This document shows, in pieces, positions 24,098 to 35,275 of a DNA stretch of 64,000 nucleotides (positions are counted from its first letter, which is position 1; the number at the start of each line of letters is the position of its first letter). Both the position numbers and the translations under genes were made by a program. The DNA comes from Episyrphus balteatus (lineage: Eukaryota > Arthropoda > Insecta > Diptera > Syrphidae), in NCBI RefSeq assembly GCF_945859705.1, contig NC_079136.1, positions 88,535,120 through 88,599,119 of the forward strand, read 5' to 3'. Under the pieces are notes generated by a model, which did not search any database, was not told the origin of the DNA, and saw nothing but the letters and a program-made list of their open reading frames with translations.

Positions 24098-24643
24098 AGG
24101 TAAGGTTAGGTAGAAATGGCTGTCAGGAAAACAACTGACATACTTAGACCATTTATTGGTCCGTTGTGATACCATGATTTTGTAAGGAAATTCCTCACTA
24201 ATTAAACCAGTTGGAGCTTTTAATGAAGCGGTGAAGGTTGAAGATGTCAGTATTGATTAGTTCACTAGTATCTTCTAAGAAATATTTTTCCAAGTATTTT
24301 TTACGTCTACTGGAAAGGGCAGGACATGAGCAGAGAAGATGTTGGATTGTTTCTTCTTCTTCCTCATCAAGGCAACTTCTACAGAAGTCGTTAGAGATTA
24401 CGCCAAGTCTTATGGCGTGTCTACCTATGAGACAGTGTCCTGTTAAGACACCTATTACAGAGCTGATATGCAATCTGCTTAGAGACAATAAATTTTTTGA
24501 ACGTTTTGGATATAGCCTAGACCAGATCTGCTTGGTCGTTTGGCAAGTTATAATGTTTGACCATCGTATGTTTGTTGCCTCTATAGCTTCTTGCTTCAGC
24601 ATGAGTTTGCACGTTGCGATTGGTATACCTAATCTTCAATAAA
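24098..24643 (-). mobile_element. 5'-truncated LINE (I/R1-like) with 13-bp TSD
   Basis: The 13-bp sequence taagactaatctt is repeated exactly at 24085-24097 and 24644-24656. Between them lie 546 bp holding the last part of a LINE ORF2 on the minus strand, followed by a short 3' UTR. Severe 5' truncation with a long target duplication is the mark of target-primed reverse transcription. Confidence 0.85.
24198..24635 (-). pseudogene. LINE ORF2 C-terminus (after RNase H)
   Basis: The frame runs RLGIPIATCKLM..., then LTGHCLIGRHAIRLGVI, then CRSCLDEEEEETIQHLL and CPALSSRRKKYL, ending SSNWFN and a stop. The 'tGH...R.G....C..C......e...HLLc.CPal...R' block is the C-terminal zinc-knuckle-like tail following RNase H in insect I-group LINE ORF2 proteins (family knowledge). 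Catalytic RT and RNase H residues are absent because the insertion is 5'-truncated: an in-frame stop lies at 24636-24638, near the element edge. The surviving frame is otherwise unbroken. The plus-strand ORF at 24238-24642 is its shadow. Confidence 0.8.
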
Positions 24644-24768
24644 TAAGACTAATCTTCAATAAAACCACAAAAATAAAGGAAACAAATATTTTTTGTATTA
24701 AATATAAAAAGTATAGTCTTTTTTCTTACTTTTGGCATATTCATATGTACTAAAATAAAAAGTTCAAG

Positions 24769-26060
24769 TGGGGCGTTTTGTAACTCATTTGCCGGGTAAA
24801 ACGCCCCACACCACTGACAAAACGCCCCTTAGGAAAAAGTAGGTATATAAATGTATTAAATTAGAAAGTTTAAATTATTTGATTTTGGAAAATTGAATTT
24901 TGCGATGCTTTGCGCCCGCAAATGTTGCAATCTGGTATGTATACATGGCAAATAGGAAATAAAAAAATAATGTTGATGAGTGTTATAATTCATAATTTAC
25001 TGGGGCGTATTACTTTCACTGTACTGGGGCGTTTTTTAAATTTCGAAGTGCACTAAGCGCATGCAAAAATATAGGGTTGGGGTCAAAAATCTGCCGGGGT
25101 CAAAATTCTTTTGTCAAAATTCTGCTTTCAAAATTCTGCTTTTTAAAATTCTGTTTTTCAAAATTCTGTTTTTCAAAATTCTGCTTTTCATAATTCTGCT
25201 TTTCAAAATTCTGCAAAAAATTAAAAAAGGGTTTGGAAAATGTTAAAAAGCGAGCGCTTTTTAACATTTTCCAAACCCTTTTTTAATTTTTTGCAGAATT
25301 CTGTAAAATCATCTTTTTGAAAAAATTATCTGCTTATTTGATTACTTACCTACATAATTTGTCATTTTTTAAATGCGAATTAATTTTTGTTTTATAAATG
25401 AATACATTTGAAAATATTAAGAAAAGGTTTTTAATATTAAACATTTCCGAAAATAACTAAAAATTTATTAATTTATCAAATAAAGATGAATATTCAAAAA
25501 TTTGAATAAGAAAAGGAATATACAACATCCTTTCCAATTAGTATACATATTTTATTTCAAAGAAAGTCAGTAGGTATATGCATTTCAAAAAATATTTGCG
25601 ACACTTAAATACAAAAATTTAGGAAAGTACCAATGTTTAATTACATTAATGAGGTGTATTTTTCTTTAACCAGCGCATATGCCATACAAAAAAAAAACAG
25701 AATTAGCAGAATTTTTTTGTTCAAATATAATGCTGGCAGAATTTTGAAAAGCAGAATTTTAAAAAGCAGAATTTTGAAAAACAGAATAGAAAAAAAGCAG
25801 AATTTTGAAAAACAGAATTTTCGCTGAAAAAGCAGAATTTTGAAAAGCAGAATTTTGAAAAGCAGAATTTTGAAGCCAGAATTTTGACCCGATCCCAAAA
25901 ATATAGCAACAAAAACTGATTTCAAATAATTACCAAAAAAGAATTTTTTCTTTTTAGGGCACACAGAATGCTACAACTCAATAACACAATTAATGAGCAA
26001 CTTAAATTTTTTTTCGTTTTGTTTGCTTAACAAAGCCTGTGTGCGTACGAGACTGGGGCG
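24769..26060. repeat. GGGGCGTTTT-motif element, split by foldback copy 2
   Basis: The motif GGGGCGTTTT or its close form occurs six times: near 24770, 24800 (inverted), 24820 (inverted), 25003, 25024 and 26053. Between the last two, foldback copy 2 has inserted at 25074. Boundaries are unclear. The motif resembles those in the 46.6-48.6 kb region. Confidence 0.5.
25074..25896. mobile_element. Foldback element, copy 2 (823 bp)
   Basis: It is nearly identical to copy 1 along its whole length: the same GGGTTGGGGTC and GACCCGATCCC ends, 15-bp CAAAATTCTGCTTTT arms, palindrome and unique middle. The 9-bp flank aaaaatata is duplicated exactly (25065-25073 and 25897-25905). The palindrome at about 25217-25303 has one central mismatch (GCGAGCGC). 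ORFs here read the arms as F-C-F-S-K repeats and are not genes. Confidence 0.92.
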
Positions 26061-26953
26061 TGTTATGCACTTTTATCCTACATAAAACATCTTTAAAATA
26101 AAGTAAAAAAAACTCAAACAAAATTTTAAATTATAATCAGTCTTCAATTTATGTAACTTGAAGTTTATCACAGTAACTTTCACAATGACATTGGCTGATG
26201 GTTAATCACTGGCCTTGTGACTTAGAGCTGAACTGATGTTTTCTTTTCTGTATTTGATTTAGTATATTTAGAGAATTTTCTTACGCAGGTTAATCAAAAG
26301 TGACAAGTTATTTATTACAGGTCACTGTGGTGTATGCGTAACATTTTATTTGTACTGAAAAACTTAAAAATTTGATTTAAATTATTTATTGCTGCCGCTG
26401 ACCGAATAATCGAAAAAATTAATTTTGTATGATAATAATTTATTTAAAGGCGTTGCATGCGACCTGAGATTGGCGGTAAATTTTTTTTTTCCATTCTGCG
26501 ATACTTACCTAATGCAAATTTTTAATTGAAGATTACTTCTATTTTACATAAACAAAATTTTTACAATCTACGCCACTGGATATTTTTGTAGTTTGCTTAC
26601 TTGGTGCTCTGACTTCTGCATATTACGGTTTTCCTTGAGGCAAGTAAATGAAAATTCGAGTTTCATGCTGCCTCCTCTTTAAGTGCTAATGACAGCTGCG
26701 AACATTCTTTTATAAGCAAGATTTAAAAGAGAACAACGTTTTCAACGTATTTGTTTTATTTTTTTGTATAAAGGGTTAAGACAGGATATTAAATGATAAA
26801 AGTAATAAAGTTTTTCCATGAAGGTATAGTTCCTACATTCGGATAAAAGAAAATTTTGTTTTTTTTTCTGTATTTCTTTTAATGAGTATAAAATAATGAA
26901 CTACACACAAGAAAAATGCACATATATATTTTTAATAATTTTTTTTTTGTTAA
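26061..26953. other. No recognised feature
   Basis: AT-rich non-coding DNA. It contains the second GGTCACTGTGG phrase (26320-26342). Confidence 0.55.
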
Positions 26954-27535
26954 TTACACTGGTCTGCAAGGAAATCCTCCTTTAAATAAAACTATACTTT
27001 TCTATAGGATTTTTGTATGCTGATTCCGAATCTGAAGCCAGAATTGACCTAGCACGTTAAGTTTTTTAGATATTCCCGTTAGAAAATCTCAAAAACCCAT
27101 TTTTTTTGCTGTTTTCGAAGAAATATTTTGGCACAATGTAATCTTTTTCAATTAAAATTGATACGGTTTATGAAAGAACTTATTTTTTCTTTCAAATTCA
27201 ATTTCAATCTTCTCAATATCCCTTTTCTTCTCTGAGATATCTTATAAGTAAGTTTAGTAGGTTTGGCATATCTTACCATAAAGAAACTGATCTCTAAAAA
27301 TTAATATATCTTTCTCCCTAGAACAAAAGTATACTTTTCTAATGGACTTTAGTGTGCTTATTTTGAATCCGAACTCAAAAAATTTCGGTCAGCTCTGGTT
27401 TTTGAGATATAGTAGTTTTTTTGAGATTTTCTAAAAAAAAACTTGATTTTGTGATACTTTAATGCGAATACCTTAGAATCCTGACGTGATAGAATTTTTT
27501 TGGCTTCGGATTAGAGCTGTAGCAATTCGTATGTA

Positions 27536-27700
27536 TTCGTTACTAAAATGCGGGTATTCACTTCAGTAACGAGTAACGAAACGTTACGTTCTAAACAGTA
27601 TCGTTACTCGTATGTTTCGTTACTGGGTACTGAAGTAACGAAACATACGAAACGTACGAGATACGAAACATACGAGTAACGACGCGATTCCAGTTTCAAT
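27536..27700. repeat. CGTTAC/ACGAAACATACG palindromic cluster
   Basis: Many direct and inverted copies of 'cgttactcgtatgtttcg' phrases. CGTATGTTTCGTTACT and its exact complement form a 16-bp hairpin with a 9-base loop near 27610-27651. A looser run of the same motif lies at 28455-28605, on the other side of the MITE-like segment. Confidence 0.8.
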
Positions 27701-28029
27701 ACTAAATCCGATGTAAGAGATATGAAATGAAGTGATACACTCAATTTGTCGCATTTCGCATCTCGTGTCGGTATCGTAACCATAGTCAGAATGCTAACTG
27801 CAGATAATTATCTGGAGTTTACTTTTGTCTCGATTAAAACAGTAGTGCCAAGGTTCAATAATCATTGTATTATCGATAATTTATACAGAAATATCAAAAG
27901 AGACGTTTTTGTATTTTCTCTATTTGGCCGAAATATGTATATCCACGACGCAACCAATCTGTTTATGGCCTTGGTGTTAATGGTGTTGAGCTTAAGAATG
28001 TACAAAAGTTTTTTGGTTTTTCAAAAAAT

Positions 28030-28430
28030 TAGTTAATTCTCTGTGCAAAATTTTCAACACAAAAAAAAGTAGAGAAAACGAGGTTTGAAAATCACTCTCA
28101 ATAGAAAAAATAAATGAAAAATTGTTCGACATGGTTGTATTAAAGTGTTAATATTTCGAGATCTGCGCGTTGCACTTTTGAAATAAAGGTCTCTAAAGAA
28201 TTGTGATAAGATTACTGAAAGAATACAAACAAAAAATTACCAAAGTTTTGTCTAAAAATTTGGAAAAAAAACAAAAAAGTTTCCACGTTTGATTAAAAAA
28301 AAAAAACGAAAAAAATTCAATATAGCTACCTTTAAACTCTTATTACATGAGAATGCCGCAACTAATTTTAATGTTTATGACCTTAAAATGTAGCTTAGAT
28401 TATAGAAATTGTTATTGGTTTTTTTCCAAA
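28030..28430 (+). repeat. Diverged copy of the TTA-MITE interior
   Basis: It aligns along its length with 22140-22530: 'gaaaacgaggtttgaaaa', 'aattgttcgacatggttg', 'tatagctacctttaaact' and 'gaccttaaaatgtagctta' match near-identical phrases there. Identity is perhaps 75% by eye. The CGTTGAC-rich ends are absent; ACGAAACAT clusters lie where ends would be expected. Confidence 0.75.
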
Positions 28431-28454
28431 AAAAAATTTTTACACCCTTATACC

Positions 28455-28605
28455 AATGTACGAAACATACTTAAAATACCAAACATACGAAACGTATCAA
28501 ATACATGAAATATATGAAATGTACGAAACACACGGAGCATGCGAAAGTACCGAAAGTAACGAAACATGCGAAACATACGAAACATACTAAATATGCGAAA
28601 TAGAA
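28455..28605. repeat. ACGAAACAT tandem cluster
   Basis: Irregular tandem copies of a 9-10-bp unit (acatacgaaa and variants). It matches the motif at 27536-27700, so the two clusters bracket 27.7-28.45 kb. Confidence 0.75.
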
Positions 28606-29129
28606 AAATAGTATAGGTACATATAAAATTACAAAACACGTTAAAATTTTTTTTTAATGTATTTTATTTTGGTTTTCTTTACATATTTGACTTTTAAAAT
28701 ATAATGGGCATTGATATTTTACATTTTCCTTAATTAATTAATTAAAGTGTTTTTCTTCATGTAGGATTTACTAAAAAGTGAAGGATTTCGAAATGTCTGC
28801 TTTTTTTGTCAATCAGTATTTTAAAAAATGAGTAAACATTAATGTAAAAGAACATATTTGGTGTTAATCGATAGGTCATATTATGAAGAATAAGTCCTCT
28901 AAATTTGAGCTCATTGCGACAAATAGTTTTAATTTTATACAAGTTCAAATGAATCTAAAAGGGTGATTTTTTAGAAACTACTCACATTTTTCAAAAATCA
29001 TTTTTACAAAAATGGTACCTGATAGAATTTTTCTGAAACCAGATTTATATTCAGGAAAGTCTAATCTTTCATAATATGAAAAAATTATTTGAAGGAGAAA
29101 AAAAAGTTAAATTTTGCAGACCAGTGTTA

Positions 29130-29416
29130 TTGAATGATTTTTCAAAAAAAACCCGAGTTTGTATATTCCTCAAGTAAAAAGCCTCTTACTCAATTTTAAG
29201 CACTGTTTCTTTGAAATAAAAGTGCCTATCTTATAAATAAATCATGAGTCTAGTTTCATGACGTTTTCAAATCTCTGTTTTTCAGAAAATACCTTTAGCC
29301 AGTAGGAGGAGGTGCTGGTCTTTTACTTGCTTAAGAAATTAAAGGTAAAGTTAATTATAATATGAAATAAACTAAACACTACCTTACTCCTTTCCTAAAT
29401 CTGCAAATTTGAGCTG
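29130..29416. other. No recognised feature
   Basis: Non-coding spacer between two transposons. Confidence 0.6.
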
Positions 29417-29418
29417 TA

Positions 29419-31074
29419 GTGAGGCGGCTTAGCATTAAAAAAGAGTTCAATCGTGCACTTTGTGATAAAAGCATGAAATTAACATCGTTGGTAGTACTCA
29501 ATATAAGAGTTATTTTGAGATATTGGGCCACTTTGTATCGATTTGTTGCATATCATAGTATAGGCAATGAAACTTTTTTATTGATATGATACATGATTTC
29601 GAGGTATTTTCTAACGCCCGATCGAATAAAATCAATACCAAAATGTCTCGACCATCATGTAAAAAGTTATTGGACTCTTTATGAATTGTCTTTTACTCAA
29701 AGAGCTAGAGTCAGAATATTACCAAGTACTCCATGAAAAAAAGTGGCAGGTTGATAAAATTTCGTGTGGACGTTTCATATACCATAGAAAAAAATAATAA
29801 AATATATCCATCAAAAAATTTCAGATCAAAGGGTGTTTTTTTTAGCGAGAAAGAACACTTTTGAAATGGTACCATTGCAGCACATGGAAAATTTTTGCAT
29901 TTTTTTGAACCGCATATATACTTTATGCATCGTATGAGAATCAACAATAATCAAAAAATGAATTTTATTTACCATGGAACATTGAATTTTCATGAAAAAC
30001 TTCAATTGCTTGCGTTTATTTTTTATTGAATTTTCATACAAATTAATGTTTTGAAGGAGTGAGGTGCAAAAGTAAAAGTATGAAAAATAATTGTGCAGTT
30101 TGTGATAAAAGGATCAAATTAATAGGATTGTTAGTACAATATATAACCCTCATTTTAAGATATTGGGCCACTTAAAATTTCACCTATGAGGATGTTTATA
30201 ACGATGCACAGAAAGCAATTTAAATTAAGTTTTGTGAAATTTGTGATTTTTAGATGGCTCATGCACATCCTCATAGGTGAAATTTTAAGTGGCCCAATAT
30301 CTTAAAATGAGGGTTATATATTGTACTAACAATCCTATTAATTTGATCCTTTTATCACAAACTGCACAATTATTTTTCATACTTTTACTTTTGCACCTCA
30401 CTCCTTCAAAACATTAATTTGTATGAAAATTCAATAAAAAATAAACGCAAGCAATTGAAGTTTTTCATGAAAATTCAATGTTCCATGGTAAATAATATTA
30501 ATTTTTTGATTATTGTTGATTCTCATACGATGCATAAAGTATATATGCGGTTCAAAAAAATGCAAAAATTTTCCATGTGCTGCAATGGTACCATTTCAAA
30601 AGTGTTCTTTCTCGCTAAAAAAAACACCCTTTGATCTGAAATTTTTTGATGGATATATTTAATTATTTTTTTCTATGGTATATGAAACGTCCACACGAAA
30701 TTTTATCAACCTGCCACTTTTTTTCATGGAGTACTTGGTAATATTCTGACTCTAGCTCTTTGAGTAAAAGACAATTCATAAAGAGTCCAATAACTTTTTA
30801 CATGATGGTCGAGACATTTTGGTATTGATTTTATTCGATCAGGCGTTAGAAAATACCTCGAAATCATGTATCATATCAATAAAAAAGTTTCATTGCCTAT
30901 ACTATGATATGCAACAAATCGAGTGCAACATAGAAAAAGTCTTGTATCTACCCTTCCGGATGGAATACAAAGTGGCCCAATATCTCAAAATAACTCTTAT
31001 ATTGAGTACTACCAACGATGTTAATTTCATGCTTTTATCACAAAGTGCACGATTTTGTTGCTAAGCCGCCTCAC
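29419..31074. mobile_element. Long inverted-repeat element, TA-flanked
   Basis: The left arm 29419-30194 and right arm 30266-31074 are inverted near-identical copies around a 71-bp spacer. Ends read GTGAGGCGGCTTAGCA and its complement with TA outside both (29417-29418, 31075-31076), as in TA-target elements. The right arm has an extra segment of about 45 bp near 30922-30967. Each arm also holds an inner diverged copy of its own end module ('tgtgataaaag...atattgggccact' at 29460-29535 and 30100-30172), so the module is present four times. Mirror ORFs at 29826-30041 (minus) and 30419-30634 (plus) are the same frame in the two arms, not genes. Confidence 0.88.
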
Positions 31075-31076
31075 TA

Positions 31077-32590
31077 CTGTAGATACCTTGCAGTAAATTA
31101 GTTAAAACACACAAAAGTTTATACTTACCCATTTTTCGTTAATTTTATCATTACCCTGTCATATTCTTTATCATATTCATATTCATATCTTATCTTATAC
31201 ACGTTATCTAATAATCCCAATCGCAAAGAAGTTTTCACAATTCCAATCATATTTCAAAATGCTAATGCGAATTTCTTCACCTTTTTTACTTACCATCTCA
31301 TTTACACTTCTCAGTTTGTTTGATTTATTGAAAGTTAAAAGTTTTTACCCTCCATGATGGCATTTTAAATGTATAAGCTTATTTGGATAAAGGACTCCTT
31401 AAATTGAAACTTCCTGTCTACCTTCTATTAATTATCAATGTAAACCCACAGACATATACATACTAATACTTAATTTAAAAATCAAAACAACATGTTACAT
31501 CCAAAAATTCGTATATTGTCTTCCCAAAAAAAATAAACCAACAACAACAGGTTCTCTTCTCTTAAAAAAAGGTCACGTAACTGGCCTTTTTTTCAATTAA
31601 TCTATATTTATCTATTGTATTTCATAGGATTACAATTTGTTTTATCCGATTTATCATTCAAGTCCCGTTAACTTTCATATAATTACACAAAATATTTATT
31701 CGGTTTTTTGTATAAGGTATAGACATCAGGTAGGTAGTACAGGAGGTATATTTTGTTAATTCGAACCATGATGCCCGCACCCTAATTACCTTTCAAATTA
31801 GACCACGTTTGGGCATAATCTCCTTAAATAAATTAAAACCATTCACCAACACACCATCTGATGTCGTCTTTGTTGGTTTGTTGGTATGCGGATGTGGATA
31901 TACTTTACCAACAACAACAAAAGCAACAAAATCATTATTTCAATTCTAAATAAATGGCAGTGACGATTTCTCATTTTTTATTCATGAACTGTTTTATACA
32001 AATACACATACTCGGTTATTTTCTCTCTCTCTTTGTTTTTCAATAAACGTGTCTGGATGAGCAGACCAGCAGCGGTGATAGTAGCTTAAAATATAATCTT
32101 TATTCAGGACAATGGGCATAATAGTAAACCAGTGAAGTGAAATGATATCAACACGCTTTTTATTCAAGGTGTGGTTATCCTGCGGCCTCATTAAATACCA
32201 CAAAAGCTTTGTCTTTAAAATGTCAACTGGTTTATGTTATGAGGTTAGACTATTATAGTGTATAGGCGAGGACTAAAGATCAACAAAAGGATATCTAAAC
32301 ACATTAAATGGCAATAAATGTCTGGTTTATGAAAAACAATAAATTTATTACATTAAAAAAAGCTTTCACCTTATGCATAAAATTGGTTATGAATGATAGA
32401 GAATTAAATAACCCAAGGAGTATGTACTTTTATGGATTTGTTATTATAGTTAAGTCAAAAAGTGGATATGGGTTGGTCATACATATTTTAAAATTCACGA
32501 TTTGGGACTTAATTAGACATTTGGGTTTTTATGAGGAAAAAGTTACATTATTATGTTAAAAACTCGCACGATCAAAAACACTCGGTGAAA
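31077..32590. other. No recognised feature
   Basis: AT-rich non-coding DNA, intron-like in texture. Small ORFs have no recognisable domain. Confidence 0.55.
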
Positions 32591-32939
32591 TTAAACAGAG
32601 AAATGGTTAATTCTAACCCACTACCTGCAGAATCTGTTAAATTAACCTTTTTCGATTCTGTTAAGATTATTTTGTTAAATTAACTAAGTAAATAAGTTAA
32701 ATTGTTTTAAGATTGTTTAAGGGCCATTTTTTCACTCGGAGTTGAACATAACTTGAGGATTTTTATACTCAACTTCCGAATTCGGTTTTATTCACTCCAA
32801 GTTGACGTTTTCAACTTTCGATTTTAAACTCGAGAGTTGATCAACTTGCAGTTTTCTCAATTTCCCTAAAATGTAGTACTTTGCAGTCCAAACTTAAGAT
32901 TTTGCTTCAGATTCTTTGTTTTTTTGATTTTTCTGTCAT

Positions 32940-33180
32940 AATTCTTTGCCGCCGGGTACAAAGGGGTTAAGTCACAAAATTGCACTTTTCAGGTTTCGAT
33001 GAAATAAGAATAACCTCTTTTTTCTCTTTTATTTGGTATCAAAAACATAAATTTTGAACAACTCTTTTCTATAAAAATAAGAGGATCAATGCTCAAAAAT
33101 TCATCGATTAGCTCAACTTCGCATTTTCTGGAAAACTATCATTTATGACTTAGCCCCTTTGTACCCGGCGGTAAAGAATT
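32940..33180. mobile_element. 241-bp hairpin MITE with 35-bp ends
   Basis: The ends 32940-32974 and 33146-33180 pair over 35 bp with two mismatches; the core reads GCCGGGTACAAAGGGG. The interior is AT-rich and non-coding. No convincing target duplication was found. It lies inside the GAGTTGA-motif element. Confidence 0.75.
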
Positions 33181-34224
33181 TTGTTGGCAGTTATTGTGTT
33201 AACGAATTTATATTCCAAATCAAACAAAAATCGAAAAAACAAACAAAAATCGAAAAATTAAACACAAAATAGAATACAAAAATGCTATCGATATGACAAA
33301 TTCAAATTTTAATTTATATAATTTATATATGTACATAAATGACAGATATTTCATAAATATCCCAGGGATACTTTTCAAACTTGAAGTTGACCAACTTTAG
33401 ATCTTCAACTGGAGAGTTGAGAAAATAATTTTTGTATTAAAATTCACAGTCTGGACAAAAATAGTATAAAATGAGTTTTAAAAAAAATTTTTTCGCCTAT
33501 TTTCAAAACCATTGGTTATAATATATTGATTTAAAAATTAGAATTAAATGTACAATTTTGCCTTTCGGAAATGGTATCATTTATTACTGTAAGTGTTGCC
33601 GTTGTTTTTTAATAATTTTTTTTTAGAAAACTGCCCCTCCCACCTAAACGTGGGGCGATAGACACCCTTCCCAAAGAAAAAAATGTTTGTATTGAGCTCC
33701 TCTACAAAAAACATTATGAAATCCTGGCGCCCAAGTTATCCTACTACGTGCCGAAACAACATTTTTGTTCTACCTAAAAGTTCGAATTTCTGTATCTGGG
33801 TTGAAATCGATTGATTTGGAAATAAATATTATTTTAGAATATATTTTTAAAATAGCATGCTTTTGTGAAAATATATACTTTAATTTGATGTCGAAGTTGG
33901 ATAAATGACAAAAAAATGGAATTTTTGAACTTTGACAGCTTATAAATTCTAGGTGGTTTAACCGAGTTACATGTTTTTTTTACATTGTTGAAAAGGTATA
34001 TTTATCTCCTATTAGAAACTGTAAAAAAATCGAAAATGGGTAAAAATTTGACGTAGCTAGATTTTTTTCAATGGGTGAAGGTCAAAAAAAACCGTTTTTT
34101 GACCCTAACTCCAGATTTTGGGGGTGTTAGGGGCTTTTTAAACATCGTTTCGTAATCAGTGCGACTAGCTCTACAAAACTTGATATGTCTCCGCCCGCGT
34201 ATATTTTGAGTGTTACACCGTTTA

Positions 34225-34654
34225 CACAGAGAAAAATAGACCACATAAAATAGAACAAAAACAATAAGATTTCTCTTTGGTTTTCATCCAAGAATTAAAC
34301 CTTATTAAAACAATCGGGTTTTCCTTATTGTTTTAAAATTTGCAAAAAAATAAAAAAAACGATGACCAGGCTGGGAATCGAACTGGAGACTTCAAATCTT
34401 TAGTCGCACACCTTACCACCTGAACCAACCTGCCATGAAAATATTGATCGCGATTTTTGTTCAAGTGCTAACTTGCAAAAAAAATCAACTTTTCAGTCAA
34501 ATTTTAATTAGATTTTCTCTATAAAAATAATAAGAAATCTTCTTAAAAAAACCTTATTAATCGTTGATTTTAATAAGATTTCCTTATGAAATGTATTGAC
34601 GGTAAAACAATATGGCAATCTGTTAGTTTTTAGTGGGTCATATTTTTCTCTGTG
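34225..34654. mobile_element. TA-flanked MITE carrying a tRNA-like sequence
   Basis: The ends CACAGAGAAAAATA and TATTTTTCTCTGTG are inverted, with TA outside both (34223-34224, 34655-34656). The ends continue as GACC after a one-base difference. The 430-bp interior has paired AACAATAAG/CTTATTGTT phrases and, on the minus strand, a tRNA-like Pol III promoter. Confidence 0.75.
34364..34435 (-). ncRNA. tRNA-derived (SINE-like) sequence
   Basis: On the minus strand, A-box-like TGGTTCAGGTGGTAAGG (34411-34427) precedes B-box AGTTCGATTCC (34374-34384) at tRNA spacing. A six-base acceptor-like stem (CAGGTT with AGCCTG) can form. A T-run follows at once downstream (34352-34360 on the plus strand as A), which would end Pol III transcription. 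The anticodon stem is poor, so this is a pseudo-tRNA or SINE head, not a functional tRNA gene. Confidence 0.6.
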
Positions 34655-35195
34655 TAATTAGAGAATAAAGAGAAATTACAACTTGCGTTTAAACTCTCGA
34701 GATAAAAGTCAACTCTCAAGTTGGCAAATTAACATATTTAGCTGGTAGCAAACTACTGCGTTTTTTTAGTCAATTTTCTCGGTTAATTTTGATTTAGCAG
34801 GCAGTCTACTCGGTTATATTAACAAACGTACTCTGTTGAAACAACCAATGTACTCTGTTGATTTAACCGTCTACTTGGTTGTAGTAACTATTTACGTGCT
34901 ACCTCACATTTTGGAAGGAATCAGAACTCGTATGTGTTTTGAATACATTTTACTATCCTTATCAATTTTGAGTAAAAATTTATTACCTCTAAAGATAATG
35001 TTATTTCCTGAACATTGAAATGTGGTTGCCTTCACTGAATGAAAAAAACACAACGTAAAATGTAATATGATGGTCAACATTGATTTAATGTTGAAAAAAA
35101 CAAAAATGAAACATATTTGAATTAAAATTTAAACAACATAAGGAAAATTTTGTAGGACCTTTGCTTTTGTTGCATTTTATCATCCTTATTTTTAA

Positions 35196-35275
35196 CAGTG
35201 AGATAGCACGTTGGTAAAACATTCTTCTTGTAACCCAAAAGTTATAGGATCGATCCCAAGGGGCTGCTTTTTTTT
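35196..35275 (+). ncRNA. tRNA-Thr-like pseudo-tRNA or SINE
   Basis: A-box-like TAGCACGTTGGTAAAAC (35204-35220) and B-box GGATCGATCCC (35247-35257) are at tRNA spacing. The loop CTTGTAA between them matches a tRNA-Thr (TGT) anticodon loop. The acceptor stem does not pair well. A run of T residues at about 35268-35275 would end Pol III transcription. Called tRNA-derived rather than a working tRNA. Confidence 0.55.

Larger units (their letters stand above)
26957..29126. mobile_element. CACTG-ended DNA element, TTA duplicated
   Basis: CACTGGTCTGCAA at 26957-26969 and TTGCAGACCAGTG at 29114-29126 are exact inverted ends, flanked by TTA on both sides (26954-26956 and 29127-29129). CACTG ends with a 3-bp duplication suggest the CMC (CACTA/Chapaev) group, but no transposase is visible, so the superfamily is an inference. 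The 2.17-kb interior includes a clustered ACGAAACATACG repeat and a diverged copy of the TTA-MITE interior. Confidence 0.7.
32600..34890. repeat. Composite of nested small elements
   Basis: The phrase 'actacctgcagaatctgtta' near 32620 has an inverted relative near 34790-34815, suggesting weak outer ends. Inside, 'aagggccattttttcactcg' at 32716 is followed by many GAGTTGA/TCAACTT phrases (32740-32860, 33375-33425, 34685-34725). Two clearer MITEs are embedded (32940-33180 and 34225-34654). No coding frame is supported. Confidence 0.45.

Noticed and set aside
24238..24642. 134-codon plus-strand ORF
   Set aside because: Exact antisense shadow of the LINE C-terminal frame on the minus strand, which has recognisable motifs.
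25641..25964. ORFs of FCFSKFCFSK repeats as a cysteine-rich protein
   Set aside because: They read the 15-bp tandem arm motif of the foldback element.
34364..34435. Functional tRNA gene
   Set aside because: The anticodon arm pairs poorly and the acceptor stem is incomplete; called tRNA-derived instead.
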